From Chlorella sorokiniana (lineage: Eukaryota > Chlorophyta > Trebouxiophyceae > Chlorellales > Chlorellaceae): 64,000 nt of DNA. The notes beneath the pieces are model-generated. The model saw nothing but the letters and a program-made list of their open reading frames with translations. It was not told where the DNA came from and searched no databases. The stretch spans positions 62,001 through 126,000 of the forward strand of contig CP084612.1 of the NCBI GenBank assembly GCA_025917655.1, written 5' to 3'. Numbering within the stretch: the first letter of the stretch is position 1; each line of letters starts with the position of its first letter. This document shows, in pieces, positions 1 through 14,100 of the stretch. The translations under genes and the position numbers were made by a program.

Positions 1-1128
1 TCGCACAGCAGCCACAACGCGATAACATAGTAACGAACCTTGGAGAACATGAAGAAGTCCAGAGCCATTGACGCTTCTACTATTAAAGGCGGTAAAAACT
101 GGGGGACGGGCATCACATTTTCAACACTCACGAAGTTCTCAGAGGATTTTGGCCACAATGCGTAAGAATCATTAAAAATGCAGCAGCAGTATAAAGCAGC
201 AGACAAAAGCATGTCCGCTTCAGATCCAAGTGATCCACATATCTTCACCGCTCACCGCATAAAAGAAAATGTCAGGGGGAGATGCCTAGCCAGAGAGAGA
301 TACTGTTTGAAATCTGGAGCAGGTTGACATAGTAGTTCAAAGTTCCCAGGGCAGCGCCTGCAGCAAAGCACAGGACGCATTCCAAACCGGTCCCAGGCTC
401 GCAATGACAGCCATATCCCATACAGCATGCATGCATGCATGCAGCTGGCCCTTCCATACCTGCCACGAGCACCCAGACTGCAGAAAGCTTTCCAAAGAGG
501 CATATCGCCGCCAAGAGCGCCAAGGAAACAAAGAGGAAGGCATCGCTGCCCCTGAGCGGCACGCTACACCAGTTGTAACTGGCTGCACGGCTAGCATGGC
601 AAAAACTTTGGTAAGCAACGTTGAGGCACCAAACAAGATGGGGTGTTATGCAATGACGCAAAAATTAGCTGCAGAAAGCCTGGCAAACCGATCTGACGGG
701 AAAAGCTGCTCAGTATTCACTAGGAACATGCATTTTTAGCACGCGATCGACGCTTGCAGCAAGACAAACCAAGCATGAAAAACGAGCACCTGGCACATCA
801 ACACGGTTGTTGTACGTGACGTTGGACAGCAAGCAGGTGACAGGCTGCCATAAGTAGGAAAACAGGTCCCACGAGTAAATGCTGCACATCAAAGTGGCAG
901 CATTCATGAGTGGGGAGAGGAGAAGCAGACGTCGCTCAGCGTAGCGTAGCTTCAGCAAGCGGGGGCAGCTGAGTGAGACTGTAGCCCAGCCCTGCGGAGG
1001 ACACACCTCGGCGGATCTGTGATGTTCAGCTGCTGACTGGAGCAAGCCACTTGCGCCTGCCAGGGCTGCAGGGCAAAACAAGCCGCCGCCGTCGTGTTTG
1101 CGTAGCTCGTGGCCTCGTAGCTTGTCAT
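1..1128 (-). CDS. SOS1-type Na+/H+ antiporter, paralogue B (5' part only)
   Basis: This is the N-terminal part of a CPA1-family Na+/H+ antiporter of the plant SOS1/NHX7 type, which would export sodium at the plasma membrane. It is cut off by the left edge of the window. Exons were placed by matching the complete paralogue at 1759-16614. They are an N-terminal stretch with ANTT and LNITDPP (about 1128-1015), a piece ending NVTYNNRVDVPG (about 890-800), the first membrane segment with GSDAFLF and FGKLSAVWVLVAG (about 575-455), LNYYVNLLQ to WLGISP (about 355-272) and FLPPLIVE to DFFMF (about 110-40). ATG at 1128 aligns with the ATG of the paralogue. The frame breaks after WLGISP at a G run (275-279), where the paralogue reads on into PPDLFFFAV. 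That is either a sequence error or the start of decay. Family call is firm; functional state unknown. Confidence 0.75.
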
Positions 1129-1758
1129 TTCACGTGCATTAGACGGTTGGATGTATCCATCTAATTGGCGTCTACCCAGCCCCCTCGTTCGCGTGCGGAC
1201 AAAGAAACTGAGCTCAAGGACTACTGAGCGGCAAAGAGCAACCCACACAATTCCTTGAATCATTCAAGGTTTCAATCCAGGCGGGTTGGGGTCGCACGCT
1301 GTGATGTCAAGCCAAGTTGCCCCTCGTCACGTCCAGGTCACAGCGTCGCTGGGCAACATGTGCTGGGCAACATGTGAGTAGAGGAGGTAGCCAAGCGGAA
1401 CAGACGGCAAGGCACTGTGAGCACTCTCTCACCACTGCAAGCGAGAGTGGACGCTATATCAATTTGGATGCAGGCAGGCATGCCGAACAGGTAGGGAAAG
1501 CAAGGGTCAGGCTGGAAAACGGCTGCAGCAACGATGAGGCTATTTGAGTATACAGTTATGGATGTTGTGCAAGTGCAACCGACTGCGGCCAATTTCCTTC
1601 AGGTCACGGGTCCATGCAAACGCAAACGAGACCGACCACTGACATGGCGACAGCTTACTGCAGCGACGCCAGCTCAATGGTGCCGCTGAAAAATCGCAGT
1701 AGATGGCAGTGAAGCGCTGCGGCTACAGAAGGCTCAAATAGATCTGAGCCCCCGCCAC
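1129..1758. other. Spacer between the two SOS1 paralogues
   Basis: This stretch should hold the promoter and 5' leader of the left antiporter and the 3' untranslated region of the right one. No open frame here resembles a known protein, and I see no clear TATA element or TGTAA signal for the minus strand. Confidence 0.5.
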
Positions 1759-4700
1759 TCATCGTGCGCTGTTGAATGATCGGCTTGATGAGTCGTGCCG
1801 CCGGCTAGCCAGCCGCTCCAGCGGCAACCGCAAGCTGCCGTGCCCGTTGCCAGTGCCGCTGCTCGGCACCAGGCTGACGGTGTCAGCACCCATGTTGGCC
1901 GTTCCGTTGACGTCCTTGGGCGCTGTGCGGCTGCGAGACATGCGGTGCTGCCATGGCATCAGCCGCCTGCACATGGGTGGAGGATCCGGTTCCGGAACCA
2001 TGACATAAGGGCATCCATTGGTGGAAATCGTAAGATCAGAGCATGAATCCTAAGGCCGGAAGCAACCAGTGAGAGGCAGAGCCGGAAGCCCTTGGCAGGC
2101 GCGCTCACATGAGGCCGGAAGTGGCTTGACTTGCAGGAGCCGCGGCCACTGAGGCAACACGAGCCATGGAGCGCACTGCGGCGCCGCCACCGCTAACGCG
2201 AACTGGCACATCGGCCCGCAGGTGGTGGCTACCACTGCTGGTTGAGATGTCAACAGGGTGAGACTCCAGCTGCGAAGCTGCAGCCGCAGCCGCAGCCTCA
2301 GCCGCAGCCTCCGCAGCAGCAGCAGCGGCCGCCTCCTCAGCCGCCGTCTCTGCCTCACCCACGCCAGAGGGCACCTCCCCGCTGTCCGTCAGGCACACCA
2401 GCAGCAGGGCACCGCTGTCCCCTGCTCGCCAGAGCTGCTCAAGAACAGGGCGCGCACCCCGCTGCAGCGGTAACGCGGATTCCAGAGCCATGGCAACAGG
2501 CACGGGGCAGCTGGGGCCGCAGCAGCCGCAGCAGCCTCAGCCACCCAAGCCTCCCTGTCTGCCTCCCCGCCACCTGCAGCCCCCAAGCTGACCCTGCGCA
2601 GCGCGCTGCTGCCGCGCGGCACGCTGAGACCGCTGGCTGCCAGTTCCATACTGCTGCGCAGGCCTCCCGAAACTGAGGGGCTGCCAGGTGGTGAGCCGGA
2701 AGGTGAGCTGTCGTCTGAAGCCAGCGGCGGGCCCGCCGCCAGCAGCTGGCCCCGCAGCAGCACCACGTGCGTGGTTTGGCTGAAGTGAATGCCGGCAGGA
2801 AGCTCCAGCAGCGTGCCGGAGGGCAGGCCACGCTTCAACTCCGCCAGCACTGCATGGAAAGCAAACATGAGTATGAGGCACAGGGCATGCAGCATCTGCA
2901 GGTTTGCCCTTTTCAAAGGTTTGCCACTTCTCAAAACAACTTTAAACCTGCATCAAACAGAGCCTCCTCACCTTCCACTGCGTACTGCGGCGCGCGCCGC
3001 TCAGCCGCCCGCACCCGCTGCCGCATCGCCTTGCCGACAGCCTTGGCGGCGGAAGCTGCAGGCTTGGCGTGATCGACGCTGTCGCCTGCGGCAAGCGACT
3101 TCCTGGATAGCCGCGGCTCTTGCAGGCTCCGGCCATGGCCATTTACGGCTGCTGCCCCGCCCTCACTGCTCAGGCCCGGCAAGTCAGCGGCGCTGCCTCC
3201 GCGGCCGGTGCCGTCAGACGGGTGTGGCGAGGTGGCTGCGCCATCGTCATACCCCGCTCCTGCCTGCAACAGCATGCCAAGATGAATAGAGACGCAAGCC
3301 CATACCCAAGCTGCAGTGCTAACGCGTGCACGGCGGCTGGTGGCTGCAGCGCACCTGCCCGTGCTGGCCGGCCCCGCCCATCTCCTCAAACTCTTCCGTT
3401 GCAATTTGCTGCACAGGGGGCAGCAGTGAACCTTGTGAGATAAAAACAATGCGCGTCATTTGCAGAGAAATCGATGCCATCGCCAATGAGGAGCAGCACA
3501 AAATGCAAGCTGTAGCCAAAGTCAGGCCTTTTCACAAACCGCAGCAGCCCTAGAAAGTGCCCATACCTGCATCAGCTCCGCCAGCTGGCCGCCAAAGCTC
3601 TTGGACGTGCGCAGAGTGCCAGGAGCGGCGGATTGGCGATGCAGCAAGATGGCAGAGCCACTTGGCCGCCGCCCGGCGCCTCCCTGCTCCTCCTCAGCAT
3701 CTTCGGCGCCTGGCCCAGAGCCGCGCCTCTGCCAGGACGACAGGCGGGCAAGGGATGAGGTTCTGCCCAGATCACGCGGCCGCTGCGGCTGCTCGCTGGC
3801 AGCCGGGGCTGCCGGCAGCTGCAGCGTGACTCTCGAGGGCTGTCGCTGGGTTGCACAAGGGCTGCCGGGCGCTGCGCTGCCCGGCTGACCCGCGTCCAGC
3901 AACGCGGAGCGCCGCCTCAGCGACCGCTGGGCCCTGAACCAAGAGGCGGATTGCGTCGTTTCAGCCAGCCTTGCCACGCCGCTGCGCTCACACCGCAAGC
4001 TTCATCCCAGGCAGCAGCAGGCATGCAGGCACTCACTTTGCAGCAGCAAGCTGCACAAGGTGGAGGTACATGGCATTCGTCACGTCTGCAAGCATCAAGG
4101 TTGACACAGTGGTTGAGCAGCAGCACAAGAAGGCCATCTCGCTCCCAAGTTGCGTGTTTACTAACGCAACACGCATCCAAGCACCGCCAGCAGTGCTGCT
4201 CATGGATCGTGTGCAAGCCAGCGCAGCGGCTCACCCTGCTCGCAGCTCTCGCACACATAGGCGGCCGCCAAGCGCAGCAGCTGCAGGCGCAGCAGGCTGG
4301 CGTCAGGATCGTCGCCAGCCGCACGCTGCAGCACGTCCACAACGGCGCCCTGGGGCACGTGGAACAGCATGGGACCCTTGCCCAAAGTGTTGCCCTCTGC
4401 CACCGCCGTCTCCTGTCCAGGCAGGCGCGTGCCTGCAAGTCAAACAAAGAACGCTGAAGGGCCAGGGGTGGTGCTGAGATGCCAGGCCTGACCATCCTTC
4501 AACCCCACATCGCCGCCGTGGCTGACAGCACTGCAGCCGCTGCCGACCCACAGCTCACCCGTTGTTGCCAGCAGCGCGCCGATCACCCCGCCAATGCCCT
4601 GGAAATACTCCTGAGATAGATCAAGCAAGGCGTAGCCCTCAAAATCCTTGAAATTTCAGATCCACAGCACAAACACAGCCGTCGTGCAGTCTGCCGTACT

Positions 4701-7700
4701 TCACAGCAGGAGATTGCCAACAATGGCCGCCCGCCCACCTGCATCGTGCCGTCGGGGCGGTGGTGGATGCGGCGCACCACCCCAGACAGGACCACGTAAG
4801 CGCCCGGGCCGGCTGCCAACTCGCTGAGGGAGGGCAAGTCGGAGGATGACCAGAAGGCAGCCCCGTCTTGTACTCTGCGCACCATGGAAGGGGACGGGAG
4901 GGTTTGGGACAGCGCAAGGAATTGCATCCACAGGTATCGGAAGCAAAGGCGACCTCTCAGTATTGTGGTGAGAACACGGCGTGGTGAGAACACAGCAAGA
5001 CGACAAGGTACATGCAGCGATCAGCAGTGGGAAGCAGCGGGATGCGCCAAGCAAGGTGAAGAAACTCCCACGCACAGAGGCAGTTGCTCCCATCACCCAC
5101 CCTTGATGGTGCCGGCCTTGAGAATGGCCTGGAACATTTGGTCGGGCAGCGCCTGCATGAAGGGCAGGCCACGCAGCACAGCGCGGGGCGGGGCGGCTTC
5201 CACACGGGGCCTGCGCAGGGAGGGCATGGAACGCAGGCGCCCAAAATTAGGCAACCGGCAGACAGCCCAGCCGCTGAAGCCTGAAGCCAACCATCCAAAG
5301 CAGCCAGGCTGCCGAGCCCCCACCGGTGATCTCCAGGTGGCGCATGCGCTTGTCCAAGGGGGCCACCATGTCGTCCTTCTCGCCCCCGTCCACCATGCCT
5401 GCAGGGGCGTTCATGTGTGCTGTGTGTTTTGAAGCTCTGCACCCCCAACATTGACAGGGTCAGCCATGCTTTGCAGGCAGCGCCACCCACCAGAGTCATA
5501 CAACTCCTGCACAAAGGTCAGCTGCTGGCGCAGAACGGCCATGGCGGCTCTGCAAGACGGGGGCACACACCAAGGAACAGCGTCGTAGCTGCGCAATGGC
5601 AACACTGTGCAAGGCTGCAACTGTTTGGGAAGTGGGAACTGCTGCAACTGATGGACGTGTCCAGCCAGGCACCCACCCACCGGTAAGACTGGATGGCCTG
5701 GAAGCGATCGGGGCCTCGATCTCTCGGTCGATGATGAAGCGGTATGCAGCATCCACCTCCCCCTCCACCTCCTGCTGCAGCGGCCACGCATCGTCCGCCT
5801 GCTGCAGCCACTGGATCTGCAGAAGCAAGAGGAACGGGCAGTCTGGTGGGCCGATGAGCATCGCTGACAAGGTGCAGCGGCCCAAAGGAATTAGAGAGGC
5901 TGCGCATCAGCTGAGGTGCAGCACAGTGACAGCGCCGTGCCTGAGGCGAGTGGATCATGGCTAGGTAGTACTCGACAGCCACCTCGCAAGACACAAGCAT
6001 GCGCTGGCCCAGCAGGCGGCGCAGGAAGCCTGGAAGAAGGGGGCAAAGCGCAGTGGGGGAAAGCGGGGTGAGGGGGCAATAAGCGTGTGTGTCAGAGCTC
6101 AAGCAGCGTCTGGCTTAGAGAAACATCATGAATATCCTAAGGGAGCAAGGATATTCGTGTGTGTCAGAGCTGCTGCAGGGTCTGCCTATCATGTATGGAA
6201 AGCCACATCTGCATGAAGAGATCAGGGCAGAACAGCAGCTGCCAGGCCCTTGCCTGACAGCTTCTTCACGGGCCAGGAGGTGGCGACTTGCAGCCAGCGG
6301 GGGCTGCGCGCCAGGAGCGCGCCACCAGCATCAGCGACTGAGCCATGACACGCGTCGACAGGTTCCCCTGCAGATCAGCGGAGGAAGGAGCCTTGGATTG
6401 AATACATAGCGAATGTCAGAATCAAGAGAGCAACAAGGAGGGCGGATGCGGTCGGTCAATACTAACAACACACAGCGAGCAGAGCTGGTGACACGGCGGC
6501 CGCTCACCGCCACCTCCTTTTCCAGCAGGCGCCACATGGACAGCGCGCCGTGTGTGTGCTCCGCGGCATGGTCGCAGGCGTACTCCAGAATGCGCAGGCC
6601 CTGGGGTTGGGGTCGGGTTGGAGTGGGGGCGGGGGGGTGCGCGCGCGCAAGGTGATGTGGGATGCGACGAGTGCGGCACCAAAAGCAAAAGAACAAGCAG
6701 AAAAATGCTGCTGTTCCTGCCCATGAGCGCTCGTGCAGCAGACGCCACGTCGGTGCGAGCACAGTCAACAGGCGCAACAACATCGGGGGAGGGAAGGCCT
6801 GCCAGCACGGAGAACACCGCCCACCTTGCTGGACAGCAGGCCCTCCATGCGCTTGGCGTGGAAGTAGCGCTTCACGCCCGCAATCAGGCGGCTGCGCATC
6901 TCCGCCAGCAGGCCCTCGCTGTAGTGGGCGGTGCTGCAGCACAGGCGGTACACGGGCAGGTTCTGAGGTCAGCTGCCCGACGACTGGCAGGCGCTTTGGA
7001 GACCCTAAACAGGAAAGCTACGCTGCTGCAGCTGCAAAGGCAAGGGACGCCCAGAGGTACGGCTGACCTGGCCTTTGAGAGCGAGGGGGTGAAGGCGACG
7101 GCGCCGCCGTCGCTCGGGCGAAGCTGCGGCCATGGCGGCGTTGAAGGCGGCGGGGCCGCCGTGCATCGAGGAGCCGGGGCCCGAGCCGGCCTGCAACGAC
7201 ACATAAGAAAGAAAGAGTCAGGAGGCACAAGGGTGCTGGTCTGCACACTAGCATTGAGGCGCCGGCTGCCGGTGAGCGCCACTCACCGAGCCAGCGTAGC
7301 TGAACCGCGCCAGCGCCGCTGCGCGCGCGCGCCGACTTCCTGGCGCTCCCCGCCGTCGCCGCCGCCGCCGCTGCCGGCGGAGAGCCCCATGCCGCTGTAT
7401 GTGCGGGACAGCAGCCCAGGGGCTGGAGGGGCTGCGGAGGCAACGCTGGGAGGGCCGCCCTGCTGCGAGCCAGCTGGGGTGGCGACGCCGTCGACCTCGG
7501 CAACCGCCGCCGCCGCCGCCGCCGCCATGCTCGCGCTGGTGCGCTGCAGGCTGGGGCGGCTCAAGCTGCGCATCGCGCGCATCGGGCGGTGCTGCCAGGA
7601 GGTTTCTTGGGTGTGGGGCCTGCGGCCGCGTGGGACGGACAAACGCAGCGATGAACAGCCGCTGGAGAGTCTCAGCGCGGCTGAGAGCCGGTGGGCGGTG

Positions 7701-10700
7701 AGTTGCGGGAGCGCAGAGCAGTCAGGCGGCGTCTCAGGCAAAACAGCTGAGCCCTGCGCCGCACCTGCCGTCGCTGCGGCTGGCGGGGTGCAGGTGGGCA
7801 GCCCCACCTCCAGCCCGGCCCCCCGCGGGCAGCGGCAGGGCGTAGGAGGCGGGGCCGGAGGTGTGTGCGCCGGGTGGGTCGCCGCCGCGCCGCCCAGGGG
7901 CCATGGACCGCGCCCTCCGCATGTGCAGGTGGGCTGAGAGGGGGTGGCGGCGGGGAGGACCGAGGCCACCCCGGCATGGCCCGGGGCTGAAGGCCGCCAG
8001 CCCCGAGTCTCTGCAGAGAGCGACGGGGACGGAGGGGTTGGAGAGCGCAAGAACAATACAGTTCCTCTCTTCAGCAACTGGCAACGGCGATACAGGCCAG
8101 GCGGGCGGTACGAAACACCAGTGCGGTGAGCTGCTCGCTGTGGAGATTAAAACCCACCCGGAGGGGGCGCGCCGGTGCGAGGAGCAGGCCGACAGCGGCG
8201 CCAGGCCAGACACATCCGCACCCCCTGCTGCGCCGCCCCCGGAGCTGCTGCGATGCGGCGCCCCAGCAGGTCCCGCTGCGGCCGCGCCGTGAGCGGGCCA
8301 GCGGCGGCGGCGGCCGCCGCGGACGACGGCACGGCCGCGCCGCGCGTCGCGGACAGCTGCCGCTGCAGCTCCGCCGCCAGGCTGGGGCCTGAAGGGGCAC
8401 AGACACGGGACGAGGCAGCTTTCTGTAAACCCCTGCACCCGCAGCAGCCGGTGTGCACCCAGCCAGCCAGCCGAGCACGCGCCGCTCGGCAGCAGCGGCA
8501 GCAGCGCTTTAAAAGCCAAAAACCGGCCAGCCGAGCGCTCACCCGCCGCCCCCGTCACAGTCCGGTGATAGTCCTCCCAAGCAGGGCGGGCCTCGGGCGG
8601 CTGGGAAGCCTGCCGCGCCATCCTGCCCGGCCGCGGCGGCCGCCGCCCGTCGCCGCCGCTGCCCAGCTTCTTCACGCCGCCCGGGGCTGCTGCGGGCGAG
8701 GCCCCAGCCCCATCCCTCGGCGCGCCGGGCTGCTGGCTGGGGAGGGTCCCGCCCGGCGCCTCAAGGATGCCCTGCTGGCCCAGCTCAGCTGCCAGCTGGC
8801 GCTGCACGGAGCGCCCCAGCGCCGCCGGCATAGTGGAGTAAGAGTCTGCCGCCGATTCGGAGGGGGTCGACTGCTTGCCTCCGCTTCTTCCGGGGAAGCT
8901 GGCCGCTCTGCATCGGGCTGGGCTGCAGGCTCGGCGGCGGCGGCCTGCCGGGCCGCAGCCAGCTGCTGCTGCAGCTGTTGCTGAAGGCCGCGTCCGGCGG
9001 CGGCGGGCAGGCTGGAGTAGTATCCAGCGGGAGGCTCCACCTCGCCCCCAGCGACCGCCTGCCCCTCCTGCTCTTGCTGCGGCTCAGGCGCCTCCGCCGC
9101 TCTGGCTGCCGCCTGCTCCTGCCGCAGCTGCTGCGCCAGCTGTCGCCCCACCGCCGCCGGCACGCTGCTGTAATACCCAAGCGAGGGGGCGGCGTCGGCG
9201 CTGGGCGTAGTGGGGCGGTGAGGGGGCGGGCGGCCGGGCCCCGCTGCCCCTGCCGCGGCTCGCGCCTCAGCCGCCGCCATTTCCTGCCGCAGCTGCGCCC
9301 CAGCTGGCGTCCCGCCGCCGCAGGCAGGCTGGAGTAGTAGCCTGGGGGGCTGGGCGTCGGGCGGCGGCGCCTGGAAGCTGGCCGCCCCTGCCTGCTGCGC
9401 AGCCTTTTCCTCTGCAGCACCCTCCTCCTCGGCTGAGCTTGGTGCCGCGGCGCCAGCCTCGCCGCCCGCCATCTCCCGCTGCAGCTGCTGCGCCACCTGG
9501 CGACCGACCGCCGCCGGCATGCTGCTGTAGTAGGCGGCGTCGTCGGCTGAAGCGCCGCCGCCGCTGCCGGCCCCACCGCTGGCCCCCTGCTGGTCGGGTG
9601 CCGCCCGGGCTGCCTGGCGCTCCTGCAGCTGGTGCTGGTTCAGCTGCGCCGCCAGCTGGCGCCCGCCGCTGCCGGCAGGCTGGAATAGTACGCGCCGCCA
9701 TCCGCCTCGCTGGCCGGCCCAGCTGCGGCGCCGGGGGCGGCTGCGGCGCCTGCTGGTGCCAGTCGGCGGCCGCCTGCTGCTCCTGCTCCTGCTGCGAGTG
9801 CTCCGCGATCGCCTGCAGGCTGCCGGCGCGGGGAAGGCGCCGCTGCCGCCGCGCGCCACGCCGCCGCCCGGGGACTCTGGCGGCTCTGCTTCGGAGCTGA
9901 ACAGGGAGCCCAGTGCAGGCCGCTGCTGCTGCTGCTGCTGCCGTCGCTGGCGCTGCAGCCGGATGAAGGCAGCGTGCTCAGCGCTGAGCGCATCGTCGTC
10001 CTCCTCAGGCGGCGGCGGCGGAGGAGAGGGGCGGGGAGCCGGCGCCGGCACCGCCGGAGGCTGCTCGGCGCCGCCCGCGGCGCGACAGCCGCAGCTGCAG
10101 CAGCAGCGGCGCCGGCTGCTGCCCCCGCCACGGCCGCGGCTGCAGCGGCAGCGGCGGCGACGCCGGCGGCCGCCGCTTCGGGGGTGCCGCCGCACCTCGC
10201 AGCCCCATCTCGATGTCCCCGTTCTCCGCCACCGCCGCCCCCGCCGCAGCTGCAGCCGCATCGGCGCCAGGCGGCTGCGACTGCCTGTTCTGTACCGCCG
10301 TACCGCCAACGCCGCCCTGGATGAAGGGGCACTCCCCCAGCGCCTCCCCAAGCAGCAGGTCGGCGTCGCCGTCGTCAGCAAACAGGCTGCCGCGGGGCTG
10401 CTGCCCAGCGAGCGCCCGCCGGCGCTGCTGCTGTCGCTGCTGTAGCCGGAAGCGTCGCTTTCGTCCAGCTCGGCTGCAGCAGAAGCGGAGGGACGGGGGG
10501 AGGGAAAGGGAGGGGGAGTCAGGGCTAGACAATCAACCGAAAAGCGGATGGGTGACAGCCAGGCGAGCTGGTGCTGACCGAGCACGCTGCGCTGGGCACG
10601 TCGGTTTGCAGCTGGGCCAGAAGGCAGCACTCAGCAGCGGCGCCCACCGCTGTCCGAGCTGTCGTCGGAGCTGAAACCGGCGCCGCCCGCAAACGCGCGG

Positions 10701-11104
10701 CCTGCGGCGGTGTGGCGCCGGTGGCGCCGCCGCCGCGACCGCCCGACCGCTCCTTGGTTGCGCTGGTTGTGCGGCCCAGGCCCGCAGCGGCAGTAGAGGC
10801 GCGAAAGAGGCCCATGGCGCGCCGCCGGCTGCGCTGGCTCGCGTCGGTTTCAAAGCCTGCGCCGCCGCCGCCATCGGTTTCGCCGCCGCCGCCGGCCGCC
10901 ACAAACGGCGCCAGGGGCGCCAGCAGGGCTTGGGTGACGGAATGCACGATGGACTTGCGGGCGAGGGGGTGTCTGCGGCTGCAGGCAACGGGGGGAGGGG
11001 GGATAATGACGCACTGCAACCGGCCTCGCCAAAACTTTGCGCTTTAGTGAAAGTGAGTGAGGCGGGCGGCAGCCCAGCACCCCAGCAGCAGGAGGCTCAC
11101 CCTT

Positions 11105-11142
<38 letters not shown>

Positions 11143-14100
11143 CGCCGCCGCCGCCGTTGTCGCCCTCCCTGGGCGCCACCACCACCGTCACGCCGCCGGC
11201 ACCGGGAGGCGGCGGAGGCGGGTCGAACTTGCTGAGCGCCCGCTCACGTCCACATACTGCGCCACCGCCTCCCAGTTGGCGCCTGCGCAGCGGCGGTACA
11301 GCGGTACAACCAGGGGCGGGTGGGCGGAAGCAAGACGCACAGAAAGGCAGCAAACCCCTGCCCAGCGAGCCTCTGCCTGTAGCCTGTTGCCCTCCCCGCC
11401 GCCCACCCCAACCACCCATGCATGCCCTGCACTGCTGCAGGGAAAACACTGGAAACACAGTGCCCCTCAACCACTTTCTGAGACCACAGAAAGCAGAGAA
11501 CTTCCCCCAGCAGGGCCCACCCTGCAGGAACTCCTCGTCGTCCTCTCGCAGCGTGCCGATGGCGGCGCCGGTGAAGCGCAGCAGGGCGCGCTTGGCCTTG
11601 GCGCGCATGGCCTGCGTCCAGGCAGGCAGGCAGGCAGGCGGACGGGCGGGCCGCACGGCTTCAGCGAGTTATAAGGTATTAAGAAGCCGGCAGGGCCCCT
11701 GCAGACGCAGCGTCGGGCGCGCGCCGCGGGCACGCCGGTGCAGCGCACGGGCAGCCAGCCTGGGGCCAGCTGGCGCCTGACAGCGGACTCCATGTAAGCT
11801 GGCTTCCAAGGCAGCTGGCTTCCTGGCTGGAGAGCCGCACCTGCTTCTCCGGGCGATGCGATCGAGGCGCAGCCAGTGCATGACGAGGCTGCAGGGGCAG
11901 GAACAGGCGGGCGGGCAGATGACAGCTTGCGCAACGGCCGCATCGGCGCCGAGGATGGCGCAGGCAGGGCGGCAGCGGCAGCGCAGCAGCAGCAGGGCAG
12001 CGGAAAGGGAAGCGATGCCACCGCAGCCACGGATGCTAAGGAAAGTGGCCCCCAAGGTCATTGCGGGCGTGGCGCGGCGCAGAGCCGACCCAACGACTGC
12101 TTACAGTGCTGCCGGCTGGTGCTGCAAGCAGCAGCTGTGCTGCCCACCTGATCGACGGCGCGTTGATGACCAGGGTGAGGAAAACGAAGGAGGCGGTCCA
12201 GATGGCGATGTCGCTGTTCACACGGTCTGCAGCGGGAGGAAAGCGGACAGAGAGAGCTCAGAAGAAGAAAGGAGCACGGGGTCTTGACCATTGCTGAGCA
12301 GCCCAGCCGGCGAAATGCAGCCGTTCTCACGACACGAGCGACCCAGGCAGGCACGAGGCACCGGCAACCCACCCAGCTGCATGTCTTCGCTGGTGGTGCC
12401 TTGCAGGAAGGCGCTGCAAGAAGCCAGCGGGGGAGGCGAGCGGGCGCTCAGGGCGGGGCCACGCAGGGCTGGCCACAGTTTGGGGCCTTGCAGGAAGCGA
12501 CCCCGCCTGTGCGCAGCTGCAGCTGCAGCCTGGCCAGCCGCACCAGCCCGTTTCCCTGCTGTCAAGCAGATGCTGCGCTGGCCAAGCTGCGCCCCACCTG
12601 TGCGCGATGAAGTCTGCCGTCATGATGAGGGAGATGGAGCCACGCAGGCCCGCCCAACCCGTGAACAGCACCTCGGCCCAGCCCAGGCCTGCGGGGGGCA
12701 GCGCAGCGTGCGCAGCATACGACGCGTGACACCCCGCCAGCTTTACATGCGCAGCCCAGCTAGCCTTTGTCCAGGGGGTCCACTGCTCTCCAGCACATGG
12801 GCTGTGCCGGCTACATGGGGCAGCGATGTTTCAAGCGTGCCCAGGGAGGGCAGCCAGCGCAAGGCTGGCCAAGCAGCACGAGCAGGCAGCCAGCCAACGG
12901 GCCACTCACGCTCGCGGATCCAGGCGAACACGGTGACGTTGTACAGGGCGAGGCAGCCGGAGCGGATGAGCACCATGAAGATGTAGATGAGGGGTATGGC
13001 GGCGTAGGACCACGCGTTGCCGCCCAGAATGTCAATGGAGCTGCGACCGGAGGGGCAGGCTCCTGGGTCAAGAGGGAAGTGATGGTAATCCACGCAGATT
13101 TGGGAAGTGATCGTCAAGCACGCAGATGTGCCCTCCGCGCTGAGAGAGCTAGCAGGGCAGCGCAACAGTTCCCCGCACAGATGTGCCCACGGCGCCCGGC
13201 AGCTGAGTGGGGGCCCGGAAACGAGGGCCCAGCACAGAGGCGAGGGCCTGAGGGGGCCAGCAGAGCAGGATTCCCAAGCCAGACCAGCTGCCCACCGTAT
13301 GAAGTAATTGATGGCGGCGATGCCGGACCAAAAGAAGACGAGGCCATTGGAAGCAAAAGCAACGGTGTCCCAGACTGCGTGGGTGGGTGAGTGGGGTGGG
13401 TGGGTGGAGGGGTGAACGTGGGGGATGTCAATGATTTCACCGGGAAGGGCGCCCTCCATGAACGGAAACCCCAGCTGGGAGCCTCGCTAACGACTGCCGA
13501 GCCTCTTGCTTGGATGTTGGTGATGCCGCCATGCACCGCAGGCAGCAGCGGGCGCCTCACATGCATCAAAGGCGCCGCTTTCTTCTGTGGACGCCAGCAT
13601 GCCCCACTTGCTGGTGTAGTTTCCCCACAGCCCAAACACCACCACGCTGATCACGCCCGAACCCTGCATGTTGTAAAGGACAGATAAAACAGAGATTCAA
13701 GACAACTAGGCGATGCCCAAACACAACAACAGAGTTTGGAGCAGGCATGCCAATGCACATGAAGGAACCGGTATGAAAAAGCGCGACAATGTAGGAGAAC
13801 ATAAGATGTTGATGCCAGGGCGGCTGCATGCAGCTGCCAGCCCGGCGGCACCAGCAGCGGCGCCAGCAGCGGCGCGGGAAGCAGATCTCCCTGCTCACGT
13901 GGGCGGGGCTCTGGCCCACGTAGAATGAGAGGTAGGCCACCGCCAGCACAATGGTGAGCTCCACCGCAGGCTTGGCGCCCGCCAGCGCAGCCAGCTGTAT
14001 AGGAGGAGGTGCGGGGTGGATGTGCGAGTGGGCTCCCGTGCATGCCACCCATGCTGGTCAGACCAGCAGGGCGCACGAGTGGCGGCGGCAGGCAGAACCT

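Noticed and set aside
6552-7937. 461-residue plus-strand open frame
   Set aside because: Opposite strand of SOS1 exons; G+C-rich low-complexity DNA keeps several frames open. No family signal.
9756-10445. Plus-strand Arg/Ala-rich open frames over the repeat block
   Set aside because: Shadow of the minus-strand SOS1 tail, whose YYSS repeat is the conserved reading.
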